A stretch of 25,116 nt of DNA from the NCBI GenBank assembly GCA_003537575.1, contig DPRS01000010.1, positions 1 through 25,116 of the forward strand, written 5' to 3'. The stretch is from Oxalobacteraceae bacterium. GTDB taxonomy: Bacteria > Pseudomonadota > Gammaproteobacteria > Burkholderiales > Burkholderiaceae_D. The notes under the pieces are model-generated. The model saw only the letters and a program-made list of their open reading frames with translations, was not told the origin of the DNA and searched no databases. A program made the translations under genes and the position numbers. This document shows positions 7,390-15,861 of this stretch, piece by piece. Each line of letters begins with the position of its first letter. Positions within the stretch are counted from its first letter, which is position 1.

Positions 7390-8670
7390 TCAAGCCAGTC
7401 TTTGCTGTGTGCCGGCGAAATTTACCGACAGGCTTTCGCTCAATCCCTGTTCCACTGCCGCTTCGACTTGCCGCGCCAGTTCAAGATTATGCGCGGCATT
7501 GAAGACAAACATGCGATAGACATCGGCCACCTTCAATTGCTGCGGATTGGCGAGCAAGGCCCAGCGATCGTAGCCTTCCCGCAGGCGCCGGCCCCAGCGG
7601 CGGCGGCGCGGCGCTTCCGGCTTGATGCGCCCTACCCAGCCGGCTTCCAGCATCTTGCTGAGCAAACCTTCCGACTCATCGAAGCCGAGCCGGGTCAGGG
7701 CGCGGATGGTGCGGGCGTCGACTGCAGCGGAAGCCCCCGAGATACGGGCATCGTGCAGCACCCGCAGGATAGCCATCGCATCGACGAATTCGCTGCCGGG
7801 CGTGGGAAGATGCCACCAGCGCTCGTACTTCACCACCGGCAGCGCCGCCGCCAGCAAAGCGCCGGATAGCGTAATCATCCAGAACAGGTAAATCCAGATC
7901 AGGAAGATCGGGATTGCCGCGACGGCGCCGTAAATCACCGTATAGGCGGGGAATTTGGTAATGTAGATGGCAAACAGGCGCTTGGCGATTTCGAACGCCA
8001 CGCCGGCCAGGAAGCCGCCCCAGATGGCATCGCGCCAGTCGATCGCGCGGTTCGGGATGGCAATGTACAGCAGGGTAAAGGCGCCCGTCGTCAGCAGCAC
8101 CGAGACCAGGGTGTACAGGAGCGGGCCGAGTCCGGAACGCTGCATCACCGCGCCATTGGTGGCGGTAAACAGGAAGGAGGTCACGCTGATCGACATGCCG
8201 ATCAGCAGCGGCCCCAGCGTCACGATCGCCCAGTACACCAGGATGCGCTGCGACAGCGGGCGCACTGCCTTGACGCGCCAGATCTGATTGAAGACGCGGT
8301 CGATCATCGACAGGGTCATGGCGGCGGTCACGAACAGGAATATGCCGCCAACTGCCGACAAGCCCTTGGATTTGGCGGCGAACTGATTGAGGTAGCCCAG
8401 GATATTGTTGGCGATTGCCTTGGGCATCAGATTCTGGATGAAATAGGCTTCCAGCGAGGCGCGAAAAGTATTAAATACCGGAAATATCGTAAAGATCGCA
8501 AATGCAATCGTTACCATGGGCACCAACGCCAGCACGGTGGTAAACGTCAGGCTGCCGGCAACTTCTGGCAAATGCTCTTCCTTCAGGCGCCGCGAGGCGA
8601 AACGGAACAGGTCGCGTACCTGGGACCAGGAAAAGCTGCGTAACTGCGACAACATAGGCGATGGCGTCAT
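7390..8670 (-). CDS. YihY/BrkB-family inner membrane protein
   Basis: A 426-residue membrane protein with about six transmembrane helices in residues 35-290. The conserved ITKFPAYTVIYGAVAAIPIFLIWIYLFW segment, given here in outline, is diagnostic of the YihY/BrkB family. The family was once called ribonuclease BN, but that activity belongs to another gene. After about residue 290 there is a soluble C-terminal extension of roughly 130 residues, including a likely winged-helix-like region and a basic RRRRWGRR patch; the E. coli protein lacks most of this. The frame is open further upstream, but MTPSPMLSQL at 8670 starts just after a good promoter. Its substrate is unknown. Confidence 0.88.
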   Translation of the reverse strand: MTPSPMLSQLRSFSWSQVRDLFRFASRRLKEEHLPEVAGSLTFTTVLALVPMVTIAFAIFTIFPVFNTFRASLEAYFIQNLMPKAIANNILGYLNQFAAKSKGLSAVGGIFLFVTAAMTLSMIDRVFNQIWRVKAVRPLSQRILVYWAIVTLGPLLIGMSISVTSFLFTATNGAVMQRSGLGPLLYTLVSVLLTTGAFTLLYIAIPNRAIDWRDAIWGGFLAGVAFEIAKRLFAIYITKFPAYTVIYGAVAAIPIFLIWIYLFWMITLSGALLAAALPVVKYERWWHLPTPGSEFVDAMAILRVLHDARISGASAAVDARTIRALTRLGFDESEGLLSKMLEAGWVGRIKPEAPRRRRWGRRLREGYDRWALLANPQQLKVADVYRMFVFNAAHNLELARQVEAAVEQGLSESLSVNFAGTQQRLA

Positions 8671-8691
8671 GAAATTTTTTATGATGCTCTT

Positions 8692-8720
8692 TTTATGCGG
8701 GTTGGCTTGCCCAATAACAA
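8692..8720 (-). promoter_or_regulatory. Predicted promoter of the yihY-family gene
   Basis: On the minus strand TTGTTA (8715-8720) and CATAAA (8692-8697) are separated by exactly 17 bases. This places the transcript start near 8685, about 15 bases before the ATG at 8670. It supports that start over the longer open frame, whose start codon would lie upstream of the promoter. Confidence 0.55.
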
Positions 8721-8743
8721 GAAGATGGGCAGAAAAAGCGCCA

Positions 8744-8749
8744 TATAAT
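8744..8749 (+). promoter_or_regulatory. Consensus -10 box 7 bases before wrbA (leaderless transcript?)
   Basis: A perfect TATAAT lies 7 bases before the wrbA ATG at 8757. Transcription would start at or within a base or two of the start codon. There is no Shine-Dalgarno sequence, which fits a leaderless mRNA. The -35 position has no good match. Confidence 0.5.
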
Positions 8750-8756
8750 AGCAAGT

Positions 8757-9368
8757 ATGAGCACAAACAACCTTACTATCCTGATCCTGTATTACTCGCG
8801 CCATGGAGCTACCCGCAAGATGGCGGAACTGATTGCGCAAGGCGTGGAAAGCGTGCCGGGTTGCGATGCGCGCCTGCGCACCGTGCCGGCGGTGTCGACC
8901 GTGACGGAAGCAACTGCACCGGACATTCCCCGCGAAGGCGCGCCCTATGTCGAATTGAGCGACCTGGAGGAATGCGCAGGTCTGGCGCTGGGTTCACCTA
9001 CCCGTTTCGGTAACATGGCGGCGGCAATGAAGTATTTCTGGGATGGCACCTCGACCCAGTGGCTGGGAGGCATGCTGTCCGGCAAACCGGCTTGCGTCTT
9101 CACTTCCACATCCAGCCTGCATGGCGGCCAGGAAAGCACACTGCTGACCATGATGCTGCCGCTGCTGCACCATGGCATGATGGTGCTTGGCTTGCCCTAC
9201 ACTAATCCAGAACTGATGACCACTAAAACCGGTGGCACTCCTTATGGCGCCAGTCACTGGGCCGGCATGAACGGCGACAACACCCTTTCCGAAGAAACCC
9301 GCGTACTGGCCATCGCTCAGGGCAAGCGCCTGGCCGAAGCCGCCTGCAAATTGCGGGGTGTGCGATGA
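8757..9368 (+). CDS. wrbA: NAD(P)H:quinone oxidoreductase, WrbA
   Basis: A flavodoxin-like FMN enzyme that reduces quinones by two electrons and so protects against redox cycling. It is 203 residues, as usual. The FMN phosphate loop is SRHGATRKMA (14-23), followed by GSPTRFGNM (79-87), the TSTSSLHGGQE loop (116-126), and the HHGMMVLGLPY and GGTPYGASHWAG segments, all characteristic of WrbA. The ATG at 8757 gives the normal N-terminus (NLTILILYYSRHG). It is the first gene of an operon with the DUF2069 gene, joined by an ATGA overlap. Transcription probably begins right at the start codon. Confidence 0.95.
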   Translation: MSTNNLTILILYYSRHGATRKMAELIAQGVESVPGCDARLRTVPAVSTVTEATAPDIPREGAPYVELSDLEECAGLALGSPTRFGNMAAAMKYFWDGTSTQWLGGMLSGKPACVFTSTSSLHGGQESTLLTMMLPLLHHGMMVLGLPYTNPELMTTKTGGTPYGASHWAGMNGDNTLSEETRVLAIAQGKRLAEAACKLRGVR

Positions 9369-9768
9369 CGCCGCGCCTGGCAAAGATTTGCCACCTGGCT
9401 GCCTGCGTGAGCCTGATAGGCTTGATAGTCCTGGGCTTTGCCTGGGAACTGTTCCTGGCGCCGCTGCGTCCGGGCGGTTCGTGGATGGTATTGAAGGTCG
9501 TGCCGCTGCTGCTGCCGCTGATCGGCGTGCTGCGGCGCGACGTCTATACCCTGCAATGGTCAGCCATGCTGATCCTGCTGTATTTCGCCGAAGGCATCGT
9601 GCGCGCCACGTCTGACCGCAACGCGCTGTCGGCGACGCTCGGCTGGGTCGAAGTGGCGCTGGCCTGCGTCTATTTCTTCAGCGCCCTGGCTTATCTGCGT
9701 CCCTACAAGAAAGCGGCGAAAACACTGGCGCGCCAGGTCATCGAGAAGGCTTCCGACAAGGCGCCCAG

Positions 9769-9772
<4 letters not shown>
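9365..9772 (+). CDS. DUF2069 membrane protein
   Basis: A 135-residue protein with about four hydrophobic helices: around 8-30, 43-58, 64-78 and 92-110. The pattern WELFLAPLRPGGSWMVLKVVPLL and the later YFAEGIVRA segment match the DUF2069 family of inner-membrane proteins, whose function is unknown. It starts in an ATGA overlap with wrbA and ends in another with the FAD oxidase gene, so it is translationally coupled on both sides. The wrbA-DUF2069 pairing recurs in betaproteobacteria, which hints at a link to quinone or redox metabolism, though this is inference. Confidence 0.88.
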
Positions 9773-11175
<1,403 letters not shown>

Positions 11176-11200
11176 TCCATCCATCGAGGAGCCTGCCGCC

Positions 11201-11644
11201 ATGCGCCTGCTGATCTGTCTTGTGCTGTTCGCCTGTCCCCTTTCTGCCCTGGCGGTTTACAAGTGCGAATCCGTGCAAGCCGGCAGCAGGACACGTGTCG
11301 TCAGTTACAGCGACTCTCCCTGCCCTGAGGGAAAATCCACTGTCCTCGATGCTTTTTCCAGTAGCGCCAGCTCGACGCCAGAGACTGCCGATTCCAGGCT
11401 GGAGCGGCAGAAGGAAGAATTGCAGCGGCTCGAACGCAGCCGCCACCGGCGCGAAGCGCAGGAAGACAAGGAAGCGCGCAAGGCGGCCAGGGTTTGGGCC
11501 GTGCGGCAAAAGAAATGCGCGAAGCTGGCGCAGCAGCAAAGATGGCGCGAGGAAGATGCCGCCATCGCCGTCGGCAAGGCGGCCGACCGCGCACGGCTGA
11601 AAGCACGCCGCTCGGGCGAGACTTATCAGCTCGAATGCGGCTAA
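11201..11644 (+). CDS. DUF4124-domain secreted protein
   Basis: A 147-residue exported protein. Residues 1-18 form a signal peptide ending ALA. A short DUF4124-like domain follows, with VYKCE (Cys22) and YSDSPCPEG (Cys41), a likely disulfide pair. Residues about 62-105 are highly charged and helical, probably a coiled coil (RLERQKEELQRLERSRHRRE). Two more cysteines (106 and 146) may pair. GAGGAG lies 9 bases before the ATG at 11201. It is the last gene of the wrbA run, 25 bases after the FAD oxidase, and could share that transcript. Function unknown; a periplasmic location is inferred. Confidence 0.85.
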   Translation: MRLLICLVLFACPLSALAVYKCESVQAGSRTRVVSYSDSPCPEGKSTVLDAFSSSASSTPETADSRLERQKEELQRLERSRHRREAQEDKEARKAARVWAVRQKKCAKLAQQQRWREEDAAIAVGKAADRARLKARRSGETYQLECG

Positions 11645-11774
11645 GGCCAGGCTGAAAGAAGATAGCGTTTGAGGCAGCGCAGAATGCGGACAGAATAAGT
11701 CACTGGGCTGCAACCAGGCTACCCAAGCCGAGTCAAATTTGTTTCCGGATATTGCAAGCGCCGCGTCGACGAAG

Positions 11775-11797
11775 GTGTTGACACAAGTTGTTAACAC
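11775..11797. promoter_or_regulatory. Palindrome upstream of the ybhB-like gene (possible operator)
   Basis: GTGTTGAC (11775-11782) and GTTAACAC (11790-11797) are inverted with one mismatch around a 7-base spacer, 39 bases before the start codon. A TTGACA -35-like hexamer (11778-11783) lies inside the left arm, but no good -10 follows at the right distance. The 191-base gap 11645-11835 holds nothing else that I can recognise. Confidence 0.4.
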
Positions 11798-11835
11798 GAT
11801 CTGTCGGCCAGGTAACCGGCGCTGCCCTGCAAACC

Positions 11836-12309
11836 ATGAGCCTTGCCCTCAGTTCAAGCGCTTTTCAGGATGGCGCGGAAATTTCCTCAATACATACCTG
11901 CGATGGCCAGGATATTTCACCGCCCTTATCGTGGAGCGGTGTGCCGGCCGACGCCAAAAGCCTGGTGCTGATCGTCGACGATCCCGATGCGCCGGATCCC
12001 GCTGCGCCGCAAAGAACCTGGGTGCACTGGCTGCTGTACAACATCCCTCCGGATACGAGCGGATTTCCGGCAGGCGTCACGCCACAGGATTTACCGCCCG
12101 GCACGAAGCATGGCTACAACGATTGGCACCGCAGCGGCTATGGCGGCCCCTGCCCGCCGATCGGTCGGCATCGTTATTTCCATAAGCTGTATGCGCTCGA
12201 TATCGTGCTGCCTGATCTTGGCACGCCGGACAAGGCGCAGCTTGAAAACGCCATGCAGGGTCATGTGGTTGCGCAGGCACACATGGTCGGTTTGTATCAG
12301 CGTCCATAA
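11836..12309 (+). CDS. YbhB/YbcL family (PEBP / Raf-kinase-inhibitor-like) protein
   Basis: A 157-residue cytosolic protein of the phosphatidylethanolamine-binding protein fold, nearly the same length as E. coli YbhB. Visible signatures are CDGQDISPPLSW, the VLIVDDPDAPDP anion-binding loop, TWVHWLLYNIPP, and YGGPCPPIGRHRYFHKLYALD. The frame is open a little further upstream through TTG codons, but the ATG at 11836 gives the standard N-terminus MSLALSSSAF. There is no strong Shine-Dalgarno sequence. Its biological role is not known. It precedes the phosphoribosyltransferase gene by 161 bases on the same strand and may belong to the same stress-type cluster. Confidence 0.92.
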   Translation: MSLALSSSAFQDGAEISSIHTCDGQDISPPLSWSGVPADAKSLVLIVDDPDAPDPAAPQRTWVHWLLYNIPPDTSGFPAGVTPQDLPPGTKHGYNDWHRSGYGGPCPPIGRHRYFHKLYALDIVLPDLGTPDKAQLENAMQGHVVAQAHMVGLYQRP

Positions 12310-12470
12310 AAATTTTGCGCGTCATCGACCTATCTGTCATCGGCATAGTCCAATAGCCAAGAAGAACAAATACCGTACGCGACTGCAAGCAGCACCGCAT
12401 CGTTTGTTGCTGGCGGAAATGCTAATGGGATTTCACTGGTTGGTTGAAAAACTGAAACTCTATAGTTCTC

Positions 12471-13130
12471 ATGCATCGATTCAAGAACCGGCTGGAAGCA
12501 GGAGCACTGCTGGCGCAGCGCCTTAGCTCTTATGCAGGACGCAGTGACGCGCTGGTGCTGGCCTTGCCGCGCGGCGGCGTGCCGGTGGCTTTCGCCCTGA
12601 CGCAAGCCCTCGGCCTGCAGCTGGATATCTTGCTGGTGCGCAAGCTGGGCGTGCCCGGGCATGAAGAATATGCCATGGGCGCGATCGCCAGCGGCGGTTG
12701 GTCGGTACTGCATCGCGACGTCCTCAACAGCCTGGGCATCACGATGGCGGCGGTCGAACAAGTCACGCGCCGCGAATCGGCGGAACTGGCGCGGCGCGAG
12801 CAGCTCTACCGCGCCAACCGCCCGCCGCCGGTATTGCAGGGACGCGTGATCATCCTGGTCGACGACGGCCTAGCCACCGGCGCGAGCATGCAAGTCGCGC
12901 TGCAAGCGGTTCGCGCTGGCAAGCCGGCGCACGTGATCGTCGCCGTTCCGGTCGCGCCGCCGGATACCTTGCGCAGCCTGCGCGGACAGGCCGACGACAT
13001 CGTTTGCCTGCAAAGTCCCGAGGCGTTCCGCGCCGTCGGTCTCTGGTACGAGCATTTCGACCAGACCAGCGACGAGGAAGTCATCGACCTGCTGGCGCAA
13101 GCCGACCGTGCCCAGGCGCCCAATACATGA
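12471..13130 (+). CDS. Predicted phosphoribosyltransferase (COG1926 type)
   Basis: A 219-residue protein of the PRTase fold. The PRPP-binding motif VILVDDGLATGASM is at about 126-139. The N-terminal FKNRLEAGALLAQRL, LALPRGGVPVAF and VRKLGVPGHEEYAMGAIASGG segments define the uncharacterised COG1926 group rather than any known purine or pyrimidine enzyme. The substrate base is unknown. The ATG at 12471 lacks a clear Shine-Dalgarno sequence but gives the family N-terminus. Its stop overlaps an alternative ATG of the next gene. Members of this group are often adjacent to, or fused with, erythromycin-esterase-family proteins, and such a gene lies two positions downstream here. Confidence 0.9.
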   Translation: MHRFKNRLEAGALLAQRLSSYAGRSDALVLALPRGGVPVAFALTQALGLQLDILLVRKLGVPGHEEYAMGAIASGGWSVLHRDVLNSLGITMAAVEQVTRRESAELARREQLYRANRPPPVLQGRVIILVDDGLATGASMQVALQAVRAGKPAHVIVAVPVAPPDTLRSLRGQADDIVCLQSPEAFRAVGLWYEHFDQTSDEEVIDLLAQADRAQAPNT

Positions 13131-13183
13131 GCATGCAGGAGGTTCTGCCGGATCGTCAAAAGAAGCGTCAAAAGGAGCAAGCC

Positions 13184-14371
13184 ATGGAACAACAAAGAAG
13201 AACATCAGGCCCAGGATTGGCAAGCTGGCTGGCCGGCGCTGCGCTCGGCGCCGCCGCCATGTATTTTTCCGACCCCAGGCAAGGCCGGCGACGGCGCGCG
13301 CTGTTGCGCGACAAGCTGACCAGCATGAGCCTTAGCACCCTCGATGCGCGCGACGCCACCATGCGTGACCTCGGCAACCGGATGGAGGGAATGCGCGCGA
13401 AATTCTGGCGCATGGTGGAAGGGCGCGGGAAAGCACCGGACGACCAGGCGCTGGTCGCGCATCTGCGCACGCTGCTGGGACGGCTGGTGTCGCATCCTCA
13501 CGCGATAGCCGTGACGGCGGATGGCGGTCGCGTGACGCTCAGCGGCGCCATTCTCGCCGATGAAAGGGAATTGCTGCTGGCGCAAGCGTACAAGATGCCT
13601 GGCGTGACGGAAATCGAAGACCGCCTTAGCGTTTATGCCAGCCCGACAGGCGTGCCAGCCCTGCAAGGCCGGCACCGGGTAGCACGCCAGGCAGGCTGGC
13701 AACCGACACTGCAGGCGCTGGCCGGCGCCGGCGGCATGCTGGGCGCATACGGACTGACGCGCCGCAATCGGTCCGGCCTGCTGCTTGCCGGCGCCGGACT
13801 GGCGGTGCTGGGACGCGCCATCAGCAGCCTGCGTCACGCCGGTTCGCAGCAGCAGCAGCAGCAGGAACAGCAGCAGCAAGCCGTCACGCGCCACCTGGAA
13901 CGATCGATCGAAGTCAATGCCGCACCGGAAACCGTGTTCGATGCCTGGAGCGATTTCGAGAATTTCCCGCACTTCTTCAGGAAACTGCTGGCCGTGCACA
14001 ACGTCGATAACGACCGCTCACACTGGGTGATGCAGGAAACCGCCGATTCCCGGGTGGAATGGAATGCCGCCTGGAGCAGACGCGAACGCCCGCGCCTGCT
14101 GGCCTGGCGCAGCGAAGAGAATGCCGCGTTCGGCCTTGCTGGCACCGTCATGTTCGAACCTATCCGACAGGGAACGCGAGTAAGGCTGCAGCTGACCATG
14201 CCTGCTCCGCAGGATGCCACCGGCGCGATGACGAACCGCCGACTAGTCGAAGATTTGAAGCGGGAGCTGGGCGAAGATCTGATACGGATGAAGAGTTTCA
14301 TCGAAAGCGGCGTGGTGCCGCATCATGCAACCGGGTCGACACGGCCGGAAGGCGGGCAGCTGCTGCATTGA
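13184..14371 (+). CDS. Membrane-associated BON + SRPBCC (START/cyclase-like) protein
   Basis: A 395-residue multidomain protein. A hydrophobic N-terminal helix (12-27, with glycine-zipper pattern) is followed by a basic patch, then a BON-like domain (about 86-152, IAVTADGGRVTLSGAIL). A two-helix hydrophobic region follows (about 174-215). Residues 222-232 are a glutamine tract, QQQQQQEQQQQ. The C-terminal half (235-380) is an SRPBCC / polyketide-cyclase-like domain beginning RSIEVNAAPETVFDAWSDFENFP. AAAGGAG lies 6 bases before the ATG at 13184. An in-frame ATG at 13127 overlaps the upstream stop but has no ribosome site. The ligand is unknown; a lipid or quinone-like molecule is possible. Confidence 0.87.
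   Translation: MEQQRRTSGPGLASWLAGAALGAAAMYFSDPRQGRRRRALLRDKLTSMSLSTLDARDATMRDLGNRMEGMRAKFWRMVEGRGKAPDDQALVAHLRTLLGRLVSHPHAIAVTADGGRVTLSGAILADERELLLAQAYKMPGVTEIEDRLSVYASPTGVPALQGRHRVARQAGWQPTLQALAGAGGMLGAYGLTRRNRSGLLLAGAGLAVLGRAISSLRHAGSQQQQQQEQQQQAVTRHLERSIEVNAAPETVFDAWSDFENFPHFFRKLLAVHNVDNDRSHWVMQETADSRVEWNAAWSRRERPRLLAWRSEENAAFGLAGTVMFEPIRQGTRVRLQLTMPAPQDATGAMTNRRLVEDLKRELGEDLIRMKSFIESGVVPHHATGSTRPEGGQLLH
13847..13879 (+). repeat. CAG trinucleotide tract encoding polyglutamine
   Basis: Six perfect CAG codons (13847-13864), one GAA, three more CAG codons and a CAA form an 11-codon tract in the BON/SRPBCC gene. It encodes residues 222-232, the linker between the membrane region and the SRPBCC domain. 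Perfect triplet runs can change length by replication slippage without breaking the frame, so linker length may vary among strains. Confidence 0.85.
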
Positions 14372-14434
14372 GCCCCGCGCCCCTGCTGCCGCCTCTTGCC
14401 GGGAGACCGCATTATTTATAGAGGACGAAGCATC

Positions 14435-15784
14435 ATGTCTCCCCACATCGACACCCGTCTTTCCGATGCCATCATGGCTTCGACATACCCGCTGCATGGC
14501 GCGAACGGCGATTACGATCCGCTGATGCAACTGATCGGCAACGCCCGCTTCGTGCTGCTGGGAGAAGCCAGCCACGGCACCCACGAATTCTATCGCGAGC
14601 GCGCCCGCATCACACGGCGCCTGATTGAGGAGCATGGCTTCACCGCGGTGGCGGTCGAGGCCGACTGGCCGGACGCCTACCGCGTCAACCGCTATGTGCG
14701 CGGCAAGGTCGAAGACCGCGACAGCGACGCCGCCCTTTCCGGCTTCAAGCGTTTTCCTACCTGGATGTGGCGCAACACCGACGTGCTGGAGTTCGTCGAC
14801 TGGCTGCATGCATGGAACCGCAAGCTGCCTCCTTCAGCCACACCGGCCGGTTTTTACGGGCTCGATCTGTACAGCCTGTTCACTTCGATGTCGGAAGTGC
14901 TGCGCTACCTGGAGAAGATCGATCCGGAAGCGGCGCGGCAGGCGCGCGCCCGCTATGCCTGCTTCGATCATTACGACAAGGACAGCCAGCGTTATGGCTA
15001 CAGCGCCAGCTTCGAGGCAGCGGCCTCGTGTGAAGACGCGGTGATCGCGCAATTACAGGAAATGCAGGATCGCGCCTTCGATTACGTCCGGCGCGACGAA
15101 AGCGATGCCGCCGAGGCATATTTCCATGCACAGCAGAACGCGCGACTGGTAATGAATGCCGAGGAGTACTACCGCACCATGTTCCGCGGCCGCATCTCAT
15201 CCTGGAACCTGCGCGACCGCCACATGGCCGATACGCTCGATGCACTTTCGCTGCACCTGTCGCATGCCGGCAACAAGCCGGCGCGGATCGTGGTGTGGGA
15301 ACACAACTCGCACATCGGCGACGCCCGCGCCACCGAAGTCGGCCAGCAGGGCGAATGGACCATCGGACAGCTTGCCCGCGAAGCCTACGGCGACGAAGCC
15401 GTGCTGATCGGATTCACCACCCACCACGGCACCGTCACGGCCGCCTCGGACTGGGATGCGCCGGCCGAGCGCAAGCGGGTGCGCCCTGCCCTGTCGGGCA
15501 GCATCGAGGCAGCATTCCACCACACCGGCATGGAACGTTTTCTGCTGCCGCTGAAGGCCAAGAACCGGGCCGTGCTGGCGCTCGCCGAGCCACGCCTGGA
15601 GCGGGCGATCGGCGTCATCTACCGGCCGCAGACCGAGCGCCACAGCCATTATCTATATGCGCGCCTGCCACGGCAATTCGACGCCGTGCTGCATTTCGAC
15701 GAAACGCACGCGGTCGTGCCGCTCGAACCCGGCAGCGGCTGGCATGCGGGAGAAGCGCCGGAAACCTATCCGGCAGGGATATGA
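14435..15784 (+). CDS. Erythromycin esterase family protein
   Basis: A 449-residue soluble hydrolase of the erythromycin-esterase-like superfamily. Active-site segments are visible: FVLLGEASHGTHEFYRERARI (Glu and His of the EASHG motif, near residues 43-46), VAVEADWPDAYRVNRYV, and VVWEHNSHIGDARAT (near 288-302). GAGGA lies 9 bases upstream of the ATG at 14435; an earlier in-frame start has no support. This chromosomal branch is widespread in soil bacteria and is not by itself evidence of macrolide resistance; the natural substrate is unknown. It closes the phosphoribosyltransferase / BON-SRPBCC cluster and is followed by a strong terminator. Confidence 0.92.
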   Translation: MSPHIDTRLSDAIMASTYPLHGANGDYDPLMQLIGNARFVLLGEASHGTHEFYRERARITRRLIEEHGFTAVAVEADWPDAYRVNRYVRGKVEDRDSDAALSGFKRFPTWMWRNTDVLEFVDWLHAWNRKLPPSATPAGFYGLDLYSLFTSMSEVLRYLEKIDPEAARQARARYACFDHYDKDSQRYGYSASFEAAASCEDAVIAQLQEMQDRAFDYVRRDESDAAEAYFHAQQNARLVMNAEEYYRTMFRGRISSWNLRDRHMADTLDALSLHLSHAGNKPARIVVWEHNSHIGDARATEVGQQGEWTIGQLAREAYGDEAVLIGFTTHHGTVTAASDWDAPAERKRVRPALSGSIEAAFHHTGMERFLLPLKAKNRAVLALAEPRLERAIGVIYRPQTERHSHYLYARLPRQFDAVLHFDETHAVVPLEPGSGWHAGEAPETYPAGI

Positions 15785-15799
15785 CTATCCGGCGGGAAT

Positions 15800-15829
15800 A
15801 AAAAAGGCGCGGATTCCCGCGCCTTTTTT
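15800..15829. terminator. Bidirectional intrinsic terminator
   Basis: GGCGCGG (15806-15812) pairs with CCGCGCC (15817-15823) around a 4-base loop. A run of six A on the left pairs with six T on the right. It sits in the 77-base gap between two convergent genes and can end both the plus-strand esterase transcript and the minus-strand CoA-transferase transcript. Confidence 0.93.
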
Positions 15830-15861
15830 GTCTTGCTTACCTTACTCTGCTATTGCCGTGT

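Noticed and set aside
7390..8670. Ribonuclease BN
   Set aside because: That name for the YihY/BrkB family is a historical mis-assignment; the protein is a membrane protein without nuclease motifs.
12461..12466. TATAGT as a -10 box for a leaderless phosphoribosyltransferase transcript
   Set aside because: It ends 4 bases before the ATG, so transcription would begin inside the start codon, and there is no matching -35.
13127..13183. Start of the BON-SRPBCC gene at the ATG overlapping the previous stop
   Set aside because: No ribosome site precedes it, whereas AAAGGAG stands 6 bases before the ATG at 13184; kept only as an alternative.
14435..15784. Macrolide resistance gene
   Set aside because: The family match is clear, but chromosomal members in this phosphoribosyltransferase context are widespread and there is no sign of a mobile element or resistance cassette.
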